Origin: Pelagihabitans sp963710535
GTDB lineage: Bacteria > Bacteroidota > Bacteroidia > Flavobacteriales > Flavobacteriaceae
DNA length: 64,000 nucleotides
Direction: 5' to 3'
NCBI GenBank assembly: GCA_963710535.1
Contig: CAVQAW010000003.1
Span: forward strand, 620,001 to 684,000
The notes below the pieces were generated by a model. The model was given only the letters and a program-made list of their open reading frames with translations. It was not told where the DNA came from and did not search any database. Positions 1 through 9,470 of this stretch are shown in pieces; positions within the stretch are counted from its first letter, which is position 1; each line of letters starts with the position of its first letter. The translations under genes and the position numbers were made by a program.

Positions 1-1
1 A

Positions 2-1282
2 CTGGCCGAGGCCGTTAAAAAAGCGGGTGGTCTGGCCATTGTGGGCACCGAACGACACGATTCGCGCAGGGTCGACAGGCAGTTACGCGGCCGGTCAGGG
101 CGACAGGGAGACCCCGGGTCATCCCAGTTCTATGTGTCATTGGAAGACAACCTGATGCGTTTGTTCGGGTCTGATCGGGTGGCCAAAATGATGGACCGTA
201 TGGGATTGGAAGAAGGGGAAGTGATACAGCATTCCATGATGACGAAGTCAATCGAGCGCGCACAGAAAAAAGTAGAGGAAAACAACTTTGGGGTGCGCAA
301 GCGCTTGTTGGAATATGATGACGTGATGAACGCCCAACGCGAAGTGGTCTACAAAAGAAGACGCCATGCGCTTCAGGGCGATCGCTTGAAGGTAGACATC
401 GCCAATATGGTTTACGATACCTGCGAAGTGATCGCGGAAACCAACAAGGCGGCCAACGATTTCAAGAATTTCGAATTTGAACTGATCAAATATTTCTCGA
501 GTACCTCCCCCATTTCGGAAAACGATTTTACGAAGTTGGGCGTGTTGGAAATAGCGAACACCGTGTACAAAGCGGTCTATCAGCACTATCAGAAGAAGAT
601 GGAAAGGAATGCGCAAACCGCCTTCCCGGTCATCAAAAAAGTTTATGAAGACAATGCCAATAAATTTGAGCGTATCGTAGTGCCTTTCACCGATGGCATC
701 AAAACGCTCAATGTGGTCACCAATTTAAAGGATGCCTATGAAACAGATGGGAAGCAATTGGTCACCGATTTCGAGAAAAACATCACCTTGGCCATAATCG
801 ACGATGCCTGGAAAACGCATTTGAGAAAAATGGACGAATTGAAGCAATCGGTACAATTGGCAGTCCATGAACAAAAAGACCCGTTGTTGATCTACAAATT
901 CGAAGCCTTTGAACTCTTCAAGGAAATGATCGATAAGGTGAACAAAGAAGTGGTCTCCTTCTTGTTCAAGGGCGAACTGCCCAGTGCCAACCCAGGGGAA
1001 ATAGCCGAGGCTAGAAATGAGGCCCGTAAAAAAGAAAATATACAGACCAGCAAAGCCGAAATACCCAACAGCGATGAACTGGCGGCCAGAAACCGTGCTG
1101 CGGGACAAACCCAAGGCCAGCGCACACAGGTTACGGAAACCATTGTTCGGGATCAGCCCAAAATTGGACGAAACGATCGGGTGACCATCAAAAATGTCAT
1201 GTCTGGAGAAAGCAAAACCCTTAAATATAAACAGGCCGAACCCTTGATCGATAAAGGGGACTGGGTTTTGACGGAACATTGA
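2..1282 (+). CDS. secA: Protein translocase ATPase SecA, C-terminal part (5' end outside window)
   Basis: SecA is the ATPase motor that pushes preproteins through SecYEG. The reading frame is already open at base 2, so the gene enters from the left and only about the last 426 residues are present. The second helicase domain is recognisable from GTERHDSRR and QLRGRSGRQGD (arginine-finger motif VI), followed by DDVMNAQRE, typical of the helical scaffold and wing regions. The protein ends in a basic linker and GDWVLTEH without the CxCxSGxxxKxCC zinc-binding tail of proteobacterial SecA; absence of that tail is usual in Bacteroidota. A strong terminator follows. The identity is certain; the true start is not visible. 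Confidence 0.97.
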   Translation: MAEAVKKAGGLAIVGTERHDSRRVDRQLRGRSGRQGDPGSSQFYVSLEDNLMRLFGSDRVAKMMDRMGLEEGEVIQHSMMTKSIERAQKKVEENNFGVRKRLLEYDDVMNAQREVVYKRRRHALQGDRLKVDIANMVYDTCEVIAETNKAANDFKNFEFELIKYFSSTSPISENDFTKLGVLEIANTVYKAVYQHYQKKMERNAQTAFPVIKKVYEDNANKFERIVVPFTDGIKTLNVVTNLKDAYETDGKQLVTDFEKNITLAIIDDAWKTHLRKMDELKQSVQLAVHEQKDPLLIYKFEAFELFKEMIDKVNKEVVSFLFKGELPSANPGEIAEARNEARKKENIQTSKAEIPNSDELAARNRAAGQTQGQRTQVTETIVRDQPKIGRNDRVTIKNVMSGESKTLKYKQAEPLIDKGDWVLTEH

Positions 1283-1305
1283 ACATCATAGACGCATCAC
1301 GCCTT

Positions 1306-1333
1306 AAGGCGGCCTTTCCAGGCCGCCTTTTTT
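1306..1333 (+). terminator. Rho-independent terminator of secA
   Basis: A perfect 9-bp stem (AAGGCGGCC with GGCCGCCTT) has a 6-nt loop and is followed by a run of six T. It lies 24 bases after the secA stop codon. Confidence 0.9.
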
Positions 1334-1379
1334 ATTTCCGTGGTCCCTTCCACGTGCAAAAACAAAAACGATAATTCAC

Positions 1380-1388
1380 TATCTTTAG
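1380..1388 (+). promoter_or_regulatory. Bacteroidota-type -7 box (TATCTTTAG)
   Basis: TATCTTTAG lies 21 nt before the ATG of the oxidoreductase gene. It resembles the Bacteroidota sigma-A -7 element TAnnTTTG with the last G shifted by one. The same box at a similar distance precedes several other genes in this window. No clear -33 TTTG is seen. Confidence 0.5.
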
Positions 1389-1409
1389 GGAAAGCAATCC
1401 TTACCAAGT

Positions 1410-2804
1410 ATGACTCCTTCCAGAAGAAAATTCCTGACCTCGATCAGCATGTTGGCGGCCAGCACAGCCCTACCCCTTCATGCATTTGACTTTGGCACTT
1501 CAAAAAAGTTGAAAATAGCGCTCATAGGAACAGGTATCCGAGGTACCACATTTTGGGGAAAACGCTTGATGGAAGAGTATTCCGATATCCTTGAATTTGT
1601 TGGCCTTTGCGACATTAATCCGAGTCGTGTCGAATATGGGAAACAGTACATCGGCGCTGCTTGTCCCACCTTCACCGATTTCGAAAAAATGGTTGTTGCC
1701 ACACAACCCGATCTGGTGATTGTGACGACCAAAGATTCAACACACCACGAATTCATTATCAAAGGATTGGAAATGGGATGCGACGTGCTTACCGAAAAAC
1801 CACTTACCACGGATGCAATGAAGTGCCAGGCCATTTTGGATGCAGAAAAAAAATCGGACAAGAACCTGATCGTGGGCTTCAATTACCGGTGGATTCCCTA
1901 TGCGACCAAGGTAAAGGAGCTCCTGATGGAAAAAACCATTGGAAAATTGGTCTCGGTCGATTTTCATTGGTATCTGAACACCTATCATGGCGCTTCCTAT
2001 TTTAGGAGGTGGCATGGCCAAATGGCCAGTAGTGGATCGTTGTGGGTGCACAAGGCCACCCACCATTTCGACCTCTTGAATTGGTGGATCGATTCGGAAC
2101 CGGAGGAAGTATTCGCCTATGGCGATTTGGAATTCTATGGAAAAAATGGTCCTTTCAGGGGCAAGAACTGCAGAAGCTGTGACCACAAGGCCAAATGCGA
2201 TTTTTACTGGGACATCATGGCCGACGAAGCATCGAAAAAACTGTATGTAGACCATGAGCATGCCGATGGCTACATCAGGGACAACTGTTTGTTCAGGGAA
2301 GAAATCGACATTTATGATAAGATGTCGGCCCAGGTGAAATATGCCAATAACACCGTGCTCAATTATTCGCTCACCACCTATTCACCGCTTGAGGGCTGGC
2401 GCGCTGCATTCAACGGAACTGAAGGCCGTATCGAAGCATGGATGGACATCCCCTATAACAAAGATATTTCCCTGAGCCAGGCCGAACTGCATGCCCAAGA
2501 AATGAACCAGGGCAACCAAGAGGTGTTCGACATAGAGCCCATTATCGTGCACAAACTCTGGAAAGATTTCGAAAAGGTGAACGTGCTTACCGAAAGAAGT
2601 GGCCATGGCGGCGGCGACGGGCGCTTACAGGACAAGATTTTCAAAACCCCCGACAGCATCGATGAATTCGGCCGCAGCGCCGGGGTTCGTGATGGTGCCA
2701 TGTCTTGTTTGATCGGGATCGCGGCCTGCAAGAGCATCGAAACCGGGCAGGCCATAAAAATCGTCTCGCTGACCGACCTCGAGCCTCAGGCCAAACGTTC
2801 ATGA
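1410..2804 (+). CDS. Gfo/Idh/MocA family oxidoreductase with twin-arginine leader and Cys cluster
   Basis: This is a 464-residue NAD(P)-dependent oxidoreductase of the glucose-fructose oxidoreductase family, probably acting on a sugar, inositol or sugar derivative; the substrate cannot be told. The N-terminus SRRKFLTS plus an Ala/Leu segment is a twin-arginine-type export signal. The Rossmann motif GTGIRG follows at about residue 40 and the family motif EKPL near residue 131. A C-x2-C-x5-C cluster (Cys254, Cys257, Cys263) with a further Cys293 suggests a bound metal; this insertion is seen in one branch of the family. It stands alone between the secA terminator and a histidine kinase gene, with its own promoter box. 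Confidence 0.85.
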   Translation: MTPSRRKFLTSISMLAASTALPLHAFDFGTSKKLKIALIGTGIRGTTFWGKRLMEEYSDILEFVGLCDINPSRVEYGKQYIGAACPTFTDFEKMVVATQPDLVIVTTKDSTHHEFIIKGLEMGCDVLTEKPLTTDAMKCQAILDAEKKSDKNLIVGFNYRWIPYATKVKELLMEKTIGKLVSVDFHWYLNTYHGASYFRRWHGQMASSGSLWVHKATHHFDLLNWWIDSEPEEVFAYGDLEFYGKNGPFRGKNCRSCDHKAKCDFYWDIMADEASKKLYVDHEHADGYIRDNCLFREEIDIYDKMSAQVKYANNTVLNYSLTTYSPLEGWRAAFNGTEGRIEAWMDIPYNKDISLSQAELHAQEMNQGNQEVFDIEPIIVHKLWKDFEKVNVLTERSGHGGGDGRLQDKIFKTPDSIDEFGRSAGVRDGAMSCLIGIAACKSIETGQAIKIVSLTDLEPQAKRS

Positions 2805-3014
2805 CAGGCCATGACATTGGCACTTCCTTCAAAACGAACGAATCTCCAGGCTGCCCTTATCGGCGAAAAACCGCCGAACTTCACCATGGATTTCAGAAAT
2901 ATGCGCCATTTTAATTGGAATTTTTGCCAAAACATATTTAGCTTTACATCATTAAACGCCATCAATTCATGGAAACGACCCAGACTGATGTAATCTTTTA
3001 ATACATTGCCCACC

Positions 3015-4229
3015 ATGCAACAGAAAAGCAAATTGGAAGAACGGTTAAGGGACAAAGCGCGTTTGATTTTGAAAGTCAATTACTTCACCTCCATATTTGC
3101 CCTGCTTTTTGGGGTGCTTTGCCTCTTTGTGCTAGGCATTACAAAAGTGATCCCCTATGTGTTTTTCGCTTTTGGGATGTTAAATTTGGCCAATACATTT
3201 TTGTACCGTTCCCATAAAAACCTGACCCTTACCTATAACATCGTTTCGATCATGACCCTTGCAGGGGCAATCACTATAACCTTGTACAGCGGGGGCATCA
3301 ACAGTCCGTTTATTTTTGTCCTCGCCTTGATCGTGGTGGCAGGCTATATCACGACCAAGGCGTATGGTTCGCTTTATCTGAACCTCAACCTGTTGATCAT
3401 TGTTTTGATTTACTCCCAAAGCATAGCCGAATTCAGTTTTGTGACCAATGTGGTGCCCGAACAATCGAAAAATCTTTTTGCACTCTTAAGTGTGCTTTTC
3501 TCGGTATACCTGCTCGGGGGCGTTTTTGGCAAGAATTTATTGCACGCCCACCATAACCTCTACAAGACCAAAGACCAGCTTGAGGTAAAGATCATGGAGA
3601 AGGAAACCTTGCTCAAGGAAGTTCACCATAGGGTAAAGAACAACTTGCAGACCGTATCGAGCCTGTTGAGCCTACAAGCCAGGAACAATGAGGACCCTAA
3701 GGTAAAAGATCTTCTAAAAAGCAGCCAAAACAGGGTCATTTCAATGGCCATGGTACACGAAATGCTCTATATGCGCGAAGACATCTCCAAAGTACAGTAC
3801 AAAACCTATGTACAGGACCTTGCCGAATACTTGGTGCGATCGATCAAGGGCACCAGTAGCAATATTTCACTCGATATCGATATTCCCGATCTTAAATTGA
3901 ACATCGACACGGCTATCCCATTGGGCCTCTTGATCAATGAAGCGGTGACCAATGCGCTCAAATACGGCATAGTCGACGACAGCAAGGGCGAGATTTTTAT
4001 CAAGCTCCGCAGGGGCGAAGACAACGAATACGTGTTGAATATAGGGGACGATGGCATAGGGTTTTCTGAAGCCACCAATCATAAGAACAGCAAATCATTG
4101 GGCCTAAAACTGATCCATAACCTGGCCCGTCAACTACAAGGTTCAATCATGCGCGACCTTTCAAAACAAGGTACCCATTACATTGTAAAGTTTAGGGAAA
4201 TCAGGGAGCAGATACCCAGCCTGGTTTGA
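3015..4229 (+). CDS. Membrane sensor histidine kinase, HisKA_2 type (orphan)
   Basis: This predicted two-component sensor kinase of 404 residues has about six hydrophobic segments in residues 15-185 and no extracellular sensor domain. A short coiled coil leads into the HisKA_2 phosphoacceptor motif EVHHRVKNNLQ (His204/His205). The C-terminal ATPase has the N-box NEAVTNALKYG, the G1 box GDDGIGF and the G2-like SLGLKLI. In this family the kinase often signals to a separate response regulator, but none is encoded nearby, so the partner is unknown. The ATG at 3015 is preferred over an in-frame TTG three codons upstream. About 200 bases without a gene precede it; a TATTTAG-like box lies near 2935. 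Confidence 0.88.
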   Translation: MQQKSKLEERLRDKARLILKVNYFTSIFALLFGVLCLFVLGITKVIPYVFFAFGMLNLANTFLYRSHKNLTLTYNIVSIMTLAGAITITLYSGGINSPFIFVLALIVVAGYITTKAYGSLYLNLNLLIIVLIYSQSIAEFSFVTNVVPEQSKNLFALLSVLFSVYLLGGVFGKNLLHAHHNLYKTKDQLEVKIMEKETLLKEVHHRVKNNLQTVSSLLSLQARNNEDPKVKDLLKSSQNRVISMAMVHEMLYMREDISKVQYKTYVQDLAEYLVRSIKGTSSNISLDIDIPDLKLNIDTAIPLGLLINEAVTNALKYGIVDDSKGEIFIKLRRGEDNEYVLNIGDDGIGFSEATNHKNSKSLGLKLIHNLARQLQGSIMRDLSKQGTHYIVKFREIREQIPSLV

Positions 4230-4361
4230 TCCTTTGCTGTTATTCTTTCAAAAAGCCAGGGTGAAATTCCCTAATATCCCCATAGAATGAGGCTCGTTCA
4301 TGAAATTCACAAAAATAAGGGCAGGCACAATTTTTTGGGAGTCCATTTTTAAGTAAATCCC

Positions 4362-4370
4362 TATATTTAG
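4362..4370 (+). promoter_or_regulatory. Bacteroidota-type -7 box (TATATTTAG)
   Basis: TATATTTAG lies 22 nt before the ATG of the M14 peptidase. A TTTG at 4334-4337 could be the -33 element, although the 24-nt spacing is longer than the usual 17-20. Confidence 0.5.
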
Positions 4371-4392
4371 AGCAAAATCAAAAATATTCTTA

Positions 4393-6921
4393 ATGCTCAA
4401 AAATCTACTCCTGTTTACGCTGTGCTTTTCCATTCAAATCCAGGCACAGGATTATTTCCTAAAAAAATTCGAACCCTTCAACGACCAAGTGCCTTCGCCC
4501 GAAGCCTTTTTGGGCCACGGCATTGGAGAACGGCATACCCGACACGATTTGATCGTGGCCTATTTTGAGAAATTGGCCGAAGTCTCCGACCGCGTTGAGG
4601 TCAACTATTACGGCAAAACACACGAAGGCCGCAAATTGGTGATGCTCACCATCACCTCCCCAGAGCACCTCAAGAATCTGGAATCCCTAAGAGAACAGCA
4701 TTTGGCCTTCACCGACCCCAAAGCCACGGTGTCGAATTACGGGGAATTGCCCATCTTTATCAACCTGGCCTATAACGTTCATGGCAATGAACCATCGAGT
4801 TCGGAAGCCGCACTACTTTCAGCATATACCTTTGCTGCCTCAGACAATCCGGAAATACTGCAATATTTGCAAAATGCCGTGATTTTCATCGATCCTGCCA
4901 TCAATCCCGATGGCCGTGACCGTCACACCCAATGGGCCAACAGCTATCAAGGTTCGCCATTGGTTGCAGACCCCCAAGATGCCGAGCACAACGAATATTG
5001 GCCCGGAGGCCGCACCAACCACTACTGGTTCGATTTAAACCGGGATTGGCTTCTGGCAGTGAACCCCGAAAGTCAGGGGAAATTGAAATGGTATCACGAA
5101 TGGTATCCCAATGTGGTGACCGACTTTCATGAGATGGGCAGCCAGAGCACTTACTTTTTTGAACCGATGAAGACCAACGGTTCGCTAAACCCCATCATGC
5201 CAAAGGAAAATTACATCGATCTCAACAACCTCTTCGGCAGCTATTATGCCAAGGCATTGGACAATATTGGGTCACTTTATTTCACCAAAGAGGTTTTCGA
5301 CGGCACCTATCCTGGATACGGTTCTTCATACCCCGATTTACAAGGCGGCCTCGGAATATTGTTCGAGCAGGCCAGCTCAAGGGGACATAAACAAACGACT
5401 GATTTTGGGGAAATTACCTTTCCCTTTACGATTCGAAACCAATATACCTCGAGCATTACCACCGTTCAGGCAGCGGTGGAAAACAAGGCCCAAATGCGGA
5501 AATACCAACAAGATTTCTTCAAAAGTGCCTTGACCGATGCTGCCAAGGGCAAGGTGAAAGGATACGTTTTCGGAGATGCCCATGACGCCAACCGCACCAA
5601 GGCTTTTATCGAAAAGTTACTGTTGCACCAAATTGAGGTGTACCGATCGGGCGGTAATTTCGTGGTGCCCACACAACAACCGCAACACCGAATGGTACAA
5701 ACCATGTTCGAAACGTATAGCCAATACCGAGACAGCGTTTATTACGATGCCTCTGCCTGGTCGGTCGCAAATTTTTACAACATGAAATACAGAGCGGTCA
5801 ACAATGTTGACCTGGGGTCGAAAGTAACCAAGGCCGAGGATTTGGTGAAAGTGGCCCCGGTGCAGTCTTCAGAATACGCCTATCTGATCGACTGGGACGA
5901 TTACAATGCCCCTGCGGTATTGAACTACTTACAGGAAAACGAATTGGTACTCTCTTCAGCCTTTAAACCGTTCACCGTGAATCTTGGCGGTATGAAGCAA
6001 AATTTTGATTACGGCACCCTGGTGCTACCGGTCAGCTTGCAGAAAAAGTCGGCACAGGAAGTCTATGCGTTACTACAAAAGGCACAACAGCGATTTCAGG
6101 TACCCATTTACGGCATCGATACGGGCTACAATTTGGGCGGCGTTGATCTCGGAAGCCGGTTCGTGATGGCATTGAAACCGCCAAAAGCGGTCATGATCAT
6201 CGGCAGCGGTTCTAGCTCCTATGAGGCCGGGGAAGTTTGGCACTTGCTCGACACACGGGTTCATATGCCCATTACCAAGATACCGCTGCGAAATTTTGAC
6301 CGTGCCGATCTGGATGATTATAATACCATGGTCATGGTATCGGGCAGGTACGACCTTAGCCAAAAACAACAAGACAAAATCAAGGATTGGGTGGGCAAGG
6401 GAAATACCCTGATTACCATAGGAACGGCCAGTAAATGGGCCATCGAGAAAAAATTGGTCAAAGAGGGCCTTACCGGCAAAGAAAAGGATTCCGTTAAAAA
6501 AGACAGCGCCAAAATCGCGGTTCGCAGGCCCTATGTCGATGCAGAGGAAAATATTGGTAAGGAAAGTGTCGGCGGTGTGATCCTAAGGGCAGATCTTGAC
6601 CTTTCACATCCCCTCGCCTTCGGATACCACGATTTGTCGATCCCCGTCTATAAAAACAACGAGGTATGGCTGTTACCAAGCAAAAATGATTATGCCACAG
6701 TGGCCAAATATGCCAAAAATCCACATATTGATGGTTTTCTGACGAAAAAAAACGTGGAAGAATACCTGATGCCCTCGGCCTCCCTTGTGGTGAGCAAGCT
6801 TGGCGAAGGCAGGGTAGTCTTATTTGCCGATAATCCCAATTTCCGGGGTTCTTGGTATGGAACCAACCGTTTGTTCCTCAACGCCCTCTTTTTGGGCGAA
6901 CATATCGAAGTACCGGAGTAA
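4393..6921 (+). CDS. Secreted M14-family zinc carboxypeptidase
   Basis: This 842-residue protein has a Sec signal peptide (cleavage likely after QAQ near residue 19) and an M14 peptidase domain. The zinc site is visible as HGNE (His130, Glu133) and His246 in DFHEMGS; DLNRDW lies between them, and the catalytic Glu325 sits in FEQASSRG. M14 enzymes remove C-terminal residues or cut peptidoglycan stem peptides. The long C-terminal half (about residues 400-842) is not catalytic; part resembles a class I glutaminase amidotransferase-like fold (GIDTGYN, MVMVSGRY), as in other large Bacteroidota M14 proteins. It probably acts in the periplasm or outside the cell as a scavenging peptidase. It has its own promoter box. 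Confidence 0.9.
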   Translation: MLKNLLLFTLCFSIQIQAQDYFLKKFEPFNDQVPSPEAFLGHGIGERHTRHDLIVAYFEKLAEVSDRVEVNYYGKTHEGRKLVMLTITSPEHLKNLESLREQHLAFTDPKATVSNYGELPIFINLAYNVHGNEPSSSEAALLSAYTFAASDNPEILQYLQNAVIFIDPAINPDGRDRHTQWANSYQGSPLVADPQDAEHNEYWPGGRTNHYWFDLNRDWLLAVNPESQGKLKWYHEWYPNVVTDFHEMGSQSTYFFEPMKTNGSLNPIMPKENYIDLNNLFGSYYAKALDNIGSLYFTKEVFDGTYPGYGSSYPDLQGGLGILFEQASSRGHKQTTDFGEITFPFTIRNQYTSSITTVQAAVENKAQMRKYQQDFFKSALTDAAKGKVKGYVFGDAHDANRTKAFIEKLLLHQIEVYRSGGNFVVPTQQPQHRMVQTMFETYSQYRDSVYYDASAWSVANFYNMKYRAVNNVDLGSKVTKAEDLVKVAPVQSSEYAYLIDWDDYNAPAVLNYLQENELVLSSAFKPFTVNLGGMKQNFDYGTLVLPVSLQKKSAQEVYALLQKAQQRFQVPIYGIDTGYNLGGVDLGSRFVMALKPPKAVMIIGSGSSSYEAGEVWHLLDTRVHMPITKIPLRNFDRADLDDYNTMVMVSGRYDLSQKQQDKIKDWVGKGNTLITIGTASKWAIEKKLVKEGLTGKEKDSVKKDSAKIAVRRPYVDAEENIGKESVGGVILRADLDLSHPLAFGYHDLSIPVYKNNEVWLLPSKNDYATVAKYAKNPHIDGFLTKKNVEEYLMPSASLVVSKLGEGRVVLFADNPNFRGSWYGTNRLFLNALFLGEHIEVPE

Positions 6922-7035
6922 TACCGCCGATCGAACCATTGGTCGGTCGTGTTTTCCGGCGATTGCCTCTGCCCCCATGTAGCGAGGGGCTACTCAAACC
7001 AAAAAAAAGTTGCGATTCGAACAAGGAAAAACAAA

Positions 7036-8643
7036 ATGAACATAATATTCAGACCGAAAACCAAAATAGCCAACCCAATGAAAACAATTCTAACCGCTCT
7101 GGCCCTTTTCATCTCAGGCCTTTCGCTAATCTCGGCCCAATCGCTCAACGGTGATGGCCCGCACAGTCAGTTGATCATACGCGGGGTAATGCTCGTCAAT
7201 GGCAATGGTGCCCCACCACAAGGTCCGATCGATATCGTGGTGGAGAACAACCTGATCAAGGACATTCAGGTGGTAGGCTACCCCGGCGTACAAATCGATG
7301 AATCGAAAAGGCCCAAACTCAAAGCCGGCGGAAAAGAACTCGATTGCAGCGGCATGTACCTGATGCCGGGTTTTATCGATATGCACACCCATATCGGAGG
7401 GGAAGCGCAAGGGGCAAGTCCCGAATATGTCTTTAAACTATGGATGGCACATGGGGTGACTACGGTTAGGGAAGTAGGGGGTCCCGGGGTGGAATGGACG
7501 TTGGACTTGAAAAAGAAAAGTGCGAACCGTGAAATAGTGGCACCCCGCATCATTACGCATACCTTTTTTGGTACGGGCAGTTCCACTCCGATCAGCACCC
7601 CGGAAATGGCACGTGCGTGGGTGAGGGAAAATGCAAAAAAAGGAGCAGATGGCATTAAATTTTTAGGGGCATCACCTGAAATAATGACCGCTGCACTGGA
7701 CGAAAATAAAAAATTGGGACTTCGCTCCTCCTGCCACCATGCCCAACTCGATGTGGCACGATGGAACGTGCTGCATTCCGCCCGAGCTGGACTGACCAGC
7801 ATGGAGCATTGGTACGGACTTCCAGAGGCATTGTTCGAAGATCGCACCGTACAGGACTATCCGCTCGATTACAACTATGCCAATGAACAGAATAGGTTTG
7901 AATTTGCGGGAAAGCTATGGGCACAGGCCGCCAAACCCTACTCGGAACATTGGAACAAGGTGATGGACGAACTGCTGTCGCTCGACTTCACCTTAGACCC
8001 CACCTTCAATATTTATGAGGCCAGCCGTGACCTTCAAGGGGCACGCCGAGCGGAATGGCACGAAGATTATACAATGCCTTCCCTTTGGGAATTCTACCAA
8101 CCCAGCAAAATTTCCCATGGCTCGTATTGGCACGATTGGGGCACCGAGCAAGAGGTGGCCTGGCGAGAAAACTATAAGCTATGGATGACCTTTATCAACG
8201 AATACAAAAACCGTGGCGGTCGCGTTACCACGGGATCCGATTCAGGATTTATATTTCAATTGTACGGCTTTGCCTATATCAGGGAACTGGAACTGTTGCG
8301 TGAGGCAGGATTTCATCCCCTTGAAGTGATTCGTGCCGCCACCCTCAACGGCGCCGAAGCGCTGGGCATGGACGATAAACTGGGCACGGTGGCCATCGGT
8401 AAATTGGCCGATTTTGTGGTGGTCGAAGAAAACCCCCTTCAAAATTTGAAGGTACTCTATGGCACGGGTGCCATTAGGCTCACTGAAGACAATGAAGTGG
8501 TACGTGTAGGCGGGGTGAAATATACCATTAAAGATGGTATTGTTTATGATGCCAAGGCATTGTTGAAATCGGCAAAGGAGATGGTGGATGCCGAAAAACA
8601 AAAATCAAACTACAAAATTTTACAGCCGGGCGTGAAAGGATAA
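7036..8643 (+). CDS. Secreted metal-dependent amidohydrolase (imidazolonepropionase/prolidase-like)
   Basis: This 535-residue hydrolase of the amidohydrolase superfamily has a signal peptide. The metal ligands of the TIM barrel are visible: HTH in MPGFIDMHTHIGG, a Lys in GIKFLG, His in CHHAQ and EHWYG, and Asp in TGSDSGF. The C-terminal stretch GTVAIGKLADFVVVEENPL is the usual beta-sandwich end of cyclic amidohydrolases. The ATG at 7036 sits after an A-rich leader; a second in-frame ATG at 7078 would give a more compact signal peptide and is the main alternative. Family relatives act on dipeptides, imidazolones or other amides; the substrate is unknown. It follows the M14 peptidase gene by 114 bases and may be co-transcribed. 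Confidence 0.87.
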   Translation: MNIIFRPKTKIANPMKTILTALALFISGLSLISAQSLNGDGPHSQLIIRGVMLVNGNGAPPQGPIDIVVENNLIKDIQVVGYPGVQIDESKRPKLKAGGKELDCSGMYLMPGFIDMHTHIGGEAQGASPEYVFKLWMAHGVTTVREVGGPGVEWTLDLKKKSANREIVAPRIITHTFFGTGSSTPISTPEMARAWVRENAKKGADGIKFLGASPEIMTAALDENKKLGLRSSCHHAQLDVARWNVLHSARAGLTSMEHWYGLPEALFEDRTVQDYPLDYNYANEQNRFEFAGKLWAQAAKPYSEHWNKVMDELLSLDFTLDPTFNIYEASRDLQGARRAEWHEDYTMPSLWEFYQPSKISHGSYWHDWGTEQEVAWRENYKLWMTFINEYKNRGGRVTTGSDSGFIFQLYGFAYIRELELLREAGFHPLEVIRAATLNGAEALGMDDKLGTVAIGKLADFVVVEENPLQNLKVLYGTGAIRLTEDNEVVRVGGVKYTIKDGIVYDAKALLKSAKEMVDAEKQKSNYKILQPGVKG

Positions 8644-8707
8644 CGACCGAAATGCAATATTCGTGATGGTGACGGTTCTTATGCTTGTAAGCGTCTTTTA
8701 TTCAATT

Positions 8708-8839
8708 CTAAAAAGGTGATTGGCGGTCTGTATTTTTCGTTGGCACTTCCAAAGGTCTTAGAACGCCTTTGGTCCTTGGGAAAAGAGATGCGTGCGAAAC
8801 GATAAGGGCTATGCTGATGATAAGTCCGACTAAGATCAT
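8708..8839 (-). CDS. Possible small single-pass membrane protein (43 aa)
   Basis: An ATG-started frame encodes 43 residues: a hydrophobic segment of about 15 residues (from MILVGLI to ALIVS), then a polar tail with FPRTKG and PLEVPTKN. It lies directly downstream of the small secreted protein gene at 8885-9142 on the same strand and in the same frame as that gene's stop codon, so the two could be one transcript. Length and composition fit a membrane microprotein, but there is no homology evidence and it may be chance. It occupies most of the otherwise empty 8644-8884 interval. Confidence 0.3.
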   Translation of the reverse strand: MILVGLIISIALIVSHASLFPRTKGVLRPLEVPTKNTDRQSPF

Positions 8840-8884
8840 AACGATGTAGGTTTTTAATGGGTTTGGGTGTTGAAGGCTTGTGTC

Positions 8885-9142
8885 TTAAGCCATTTTGGCT
8901 TTGGTTTCTTTGGTGCTGAACGAAAGGGCTTTTTTCACCCTGGCATTTTTAGAACGGTACAACCGAACTAGGCCGTCTTGGGGCTGCGTTGAAATTTCTT
9001 TTTTATCGTTAGCACGGTCAGTGCCAAGATCCAGAACAATACCCATTTTAACAGTGTGAACTTTACCATGGCTTGTGGGGTTTTGTGCCATTGCCGAAGC
9101 GCCGACGGTGAATATTACGATCAAGGTGATTAAAGCTTTCAT
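8885..9142 (-). CDS. Small secreted protein, diverged member of the KMA-tailed family
   Basis: This is an 85-residue protein with a Sec signal peptide ending in AMAQ near residue 20. The mature part matches the three identical proteins encoded at 25.5, 26.3 and 29.0 kb. Shared features are MGIV after the variable N-terminus, RLY(R/K) in the middle, VKxALSF(S/T)TK near the end and the last residues KMA. The fragment between MGIV and RLY is longer here. The ATG at 9142 is chosen because it begins the signal peptide and matches the start of the paralogues. No function is known to me; the family seems restricted to Flavobacteriaceae-type genomes. Upstream, 9143-9470 holds no other gene. Confidence 0.75.
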   Translation of the reverse strand: MKALITLIVIFTVGASAMAQNPTSHGKVHTVKMGIVLDLGTDRANDKKEISTQPQDGLVRLYRSKNARVKKALSFSTKETKAKMA

Positions 9143-9470
9143 TTGCAACATTTGGGTTACATAAAGATAACCGCGAAGTGCCGCTGCACATGGCATACCC
9201 TCGCCCAATGGCACCATTTTTCGATGGCTGAAAATATTACCGATAAAGCGTAAAGTTTCCTCGATATTGGCATTGTCATCGCAAGACAGCTCGTCGAAGT
9301 AAAATGTATTTTATCCTATGGATTCTAAAGATTGGTGATCATTGTCGTAGGTACTACAGAAAAGGAATCCAATATTTCACTATATTTATTTGAGTCGTTA
9401 CAACATCTCCGCCCACCCTCAACGGGATAGCCGAAACCCGAACCTAGTAGGCATTTAACCACCAATAACC
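9143..9470. other. Gene-free divergent interval
   Basis: These 328 bases separate the diverged small secreted protein gene (minus strand) from the RidA-like lipoprotein gene (plus strand). The only recognisable signal is a TATATTTAT box at 9381-9389. The sequence does not resemble the upstream region shared by the three identical paralogues. No RNA gene or repeat was seen. Confidence 0.6.
9381..9389 (+). promoter_or_regulatory. Candidate -7 box (TATATTTAT) upstream of the RidA-like gene
   Basis: The box resembles others in the window. It lies 81 nt before the ATG at 9471, which would imply a longer leader than elsewhere, so this call is weaker. Confidence 0.35.

Noticed and set aside
2811..2993. 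60-codon frame between the oxidoreductase and histidine kinase genes
   Set aside because: Its composition is not protein-like, it has no recognisable domain or signal, and the interval probably holds the kinase promoter.
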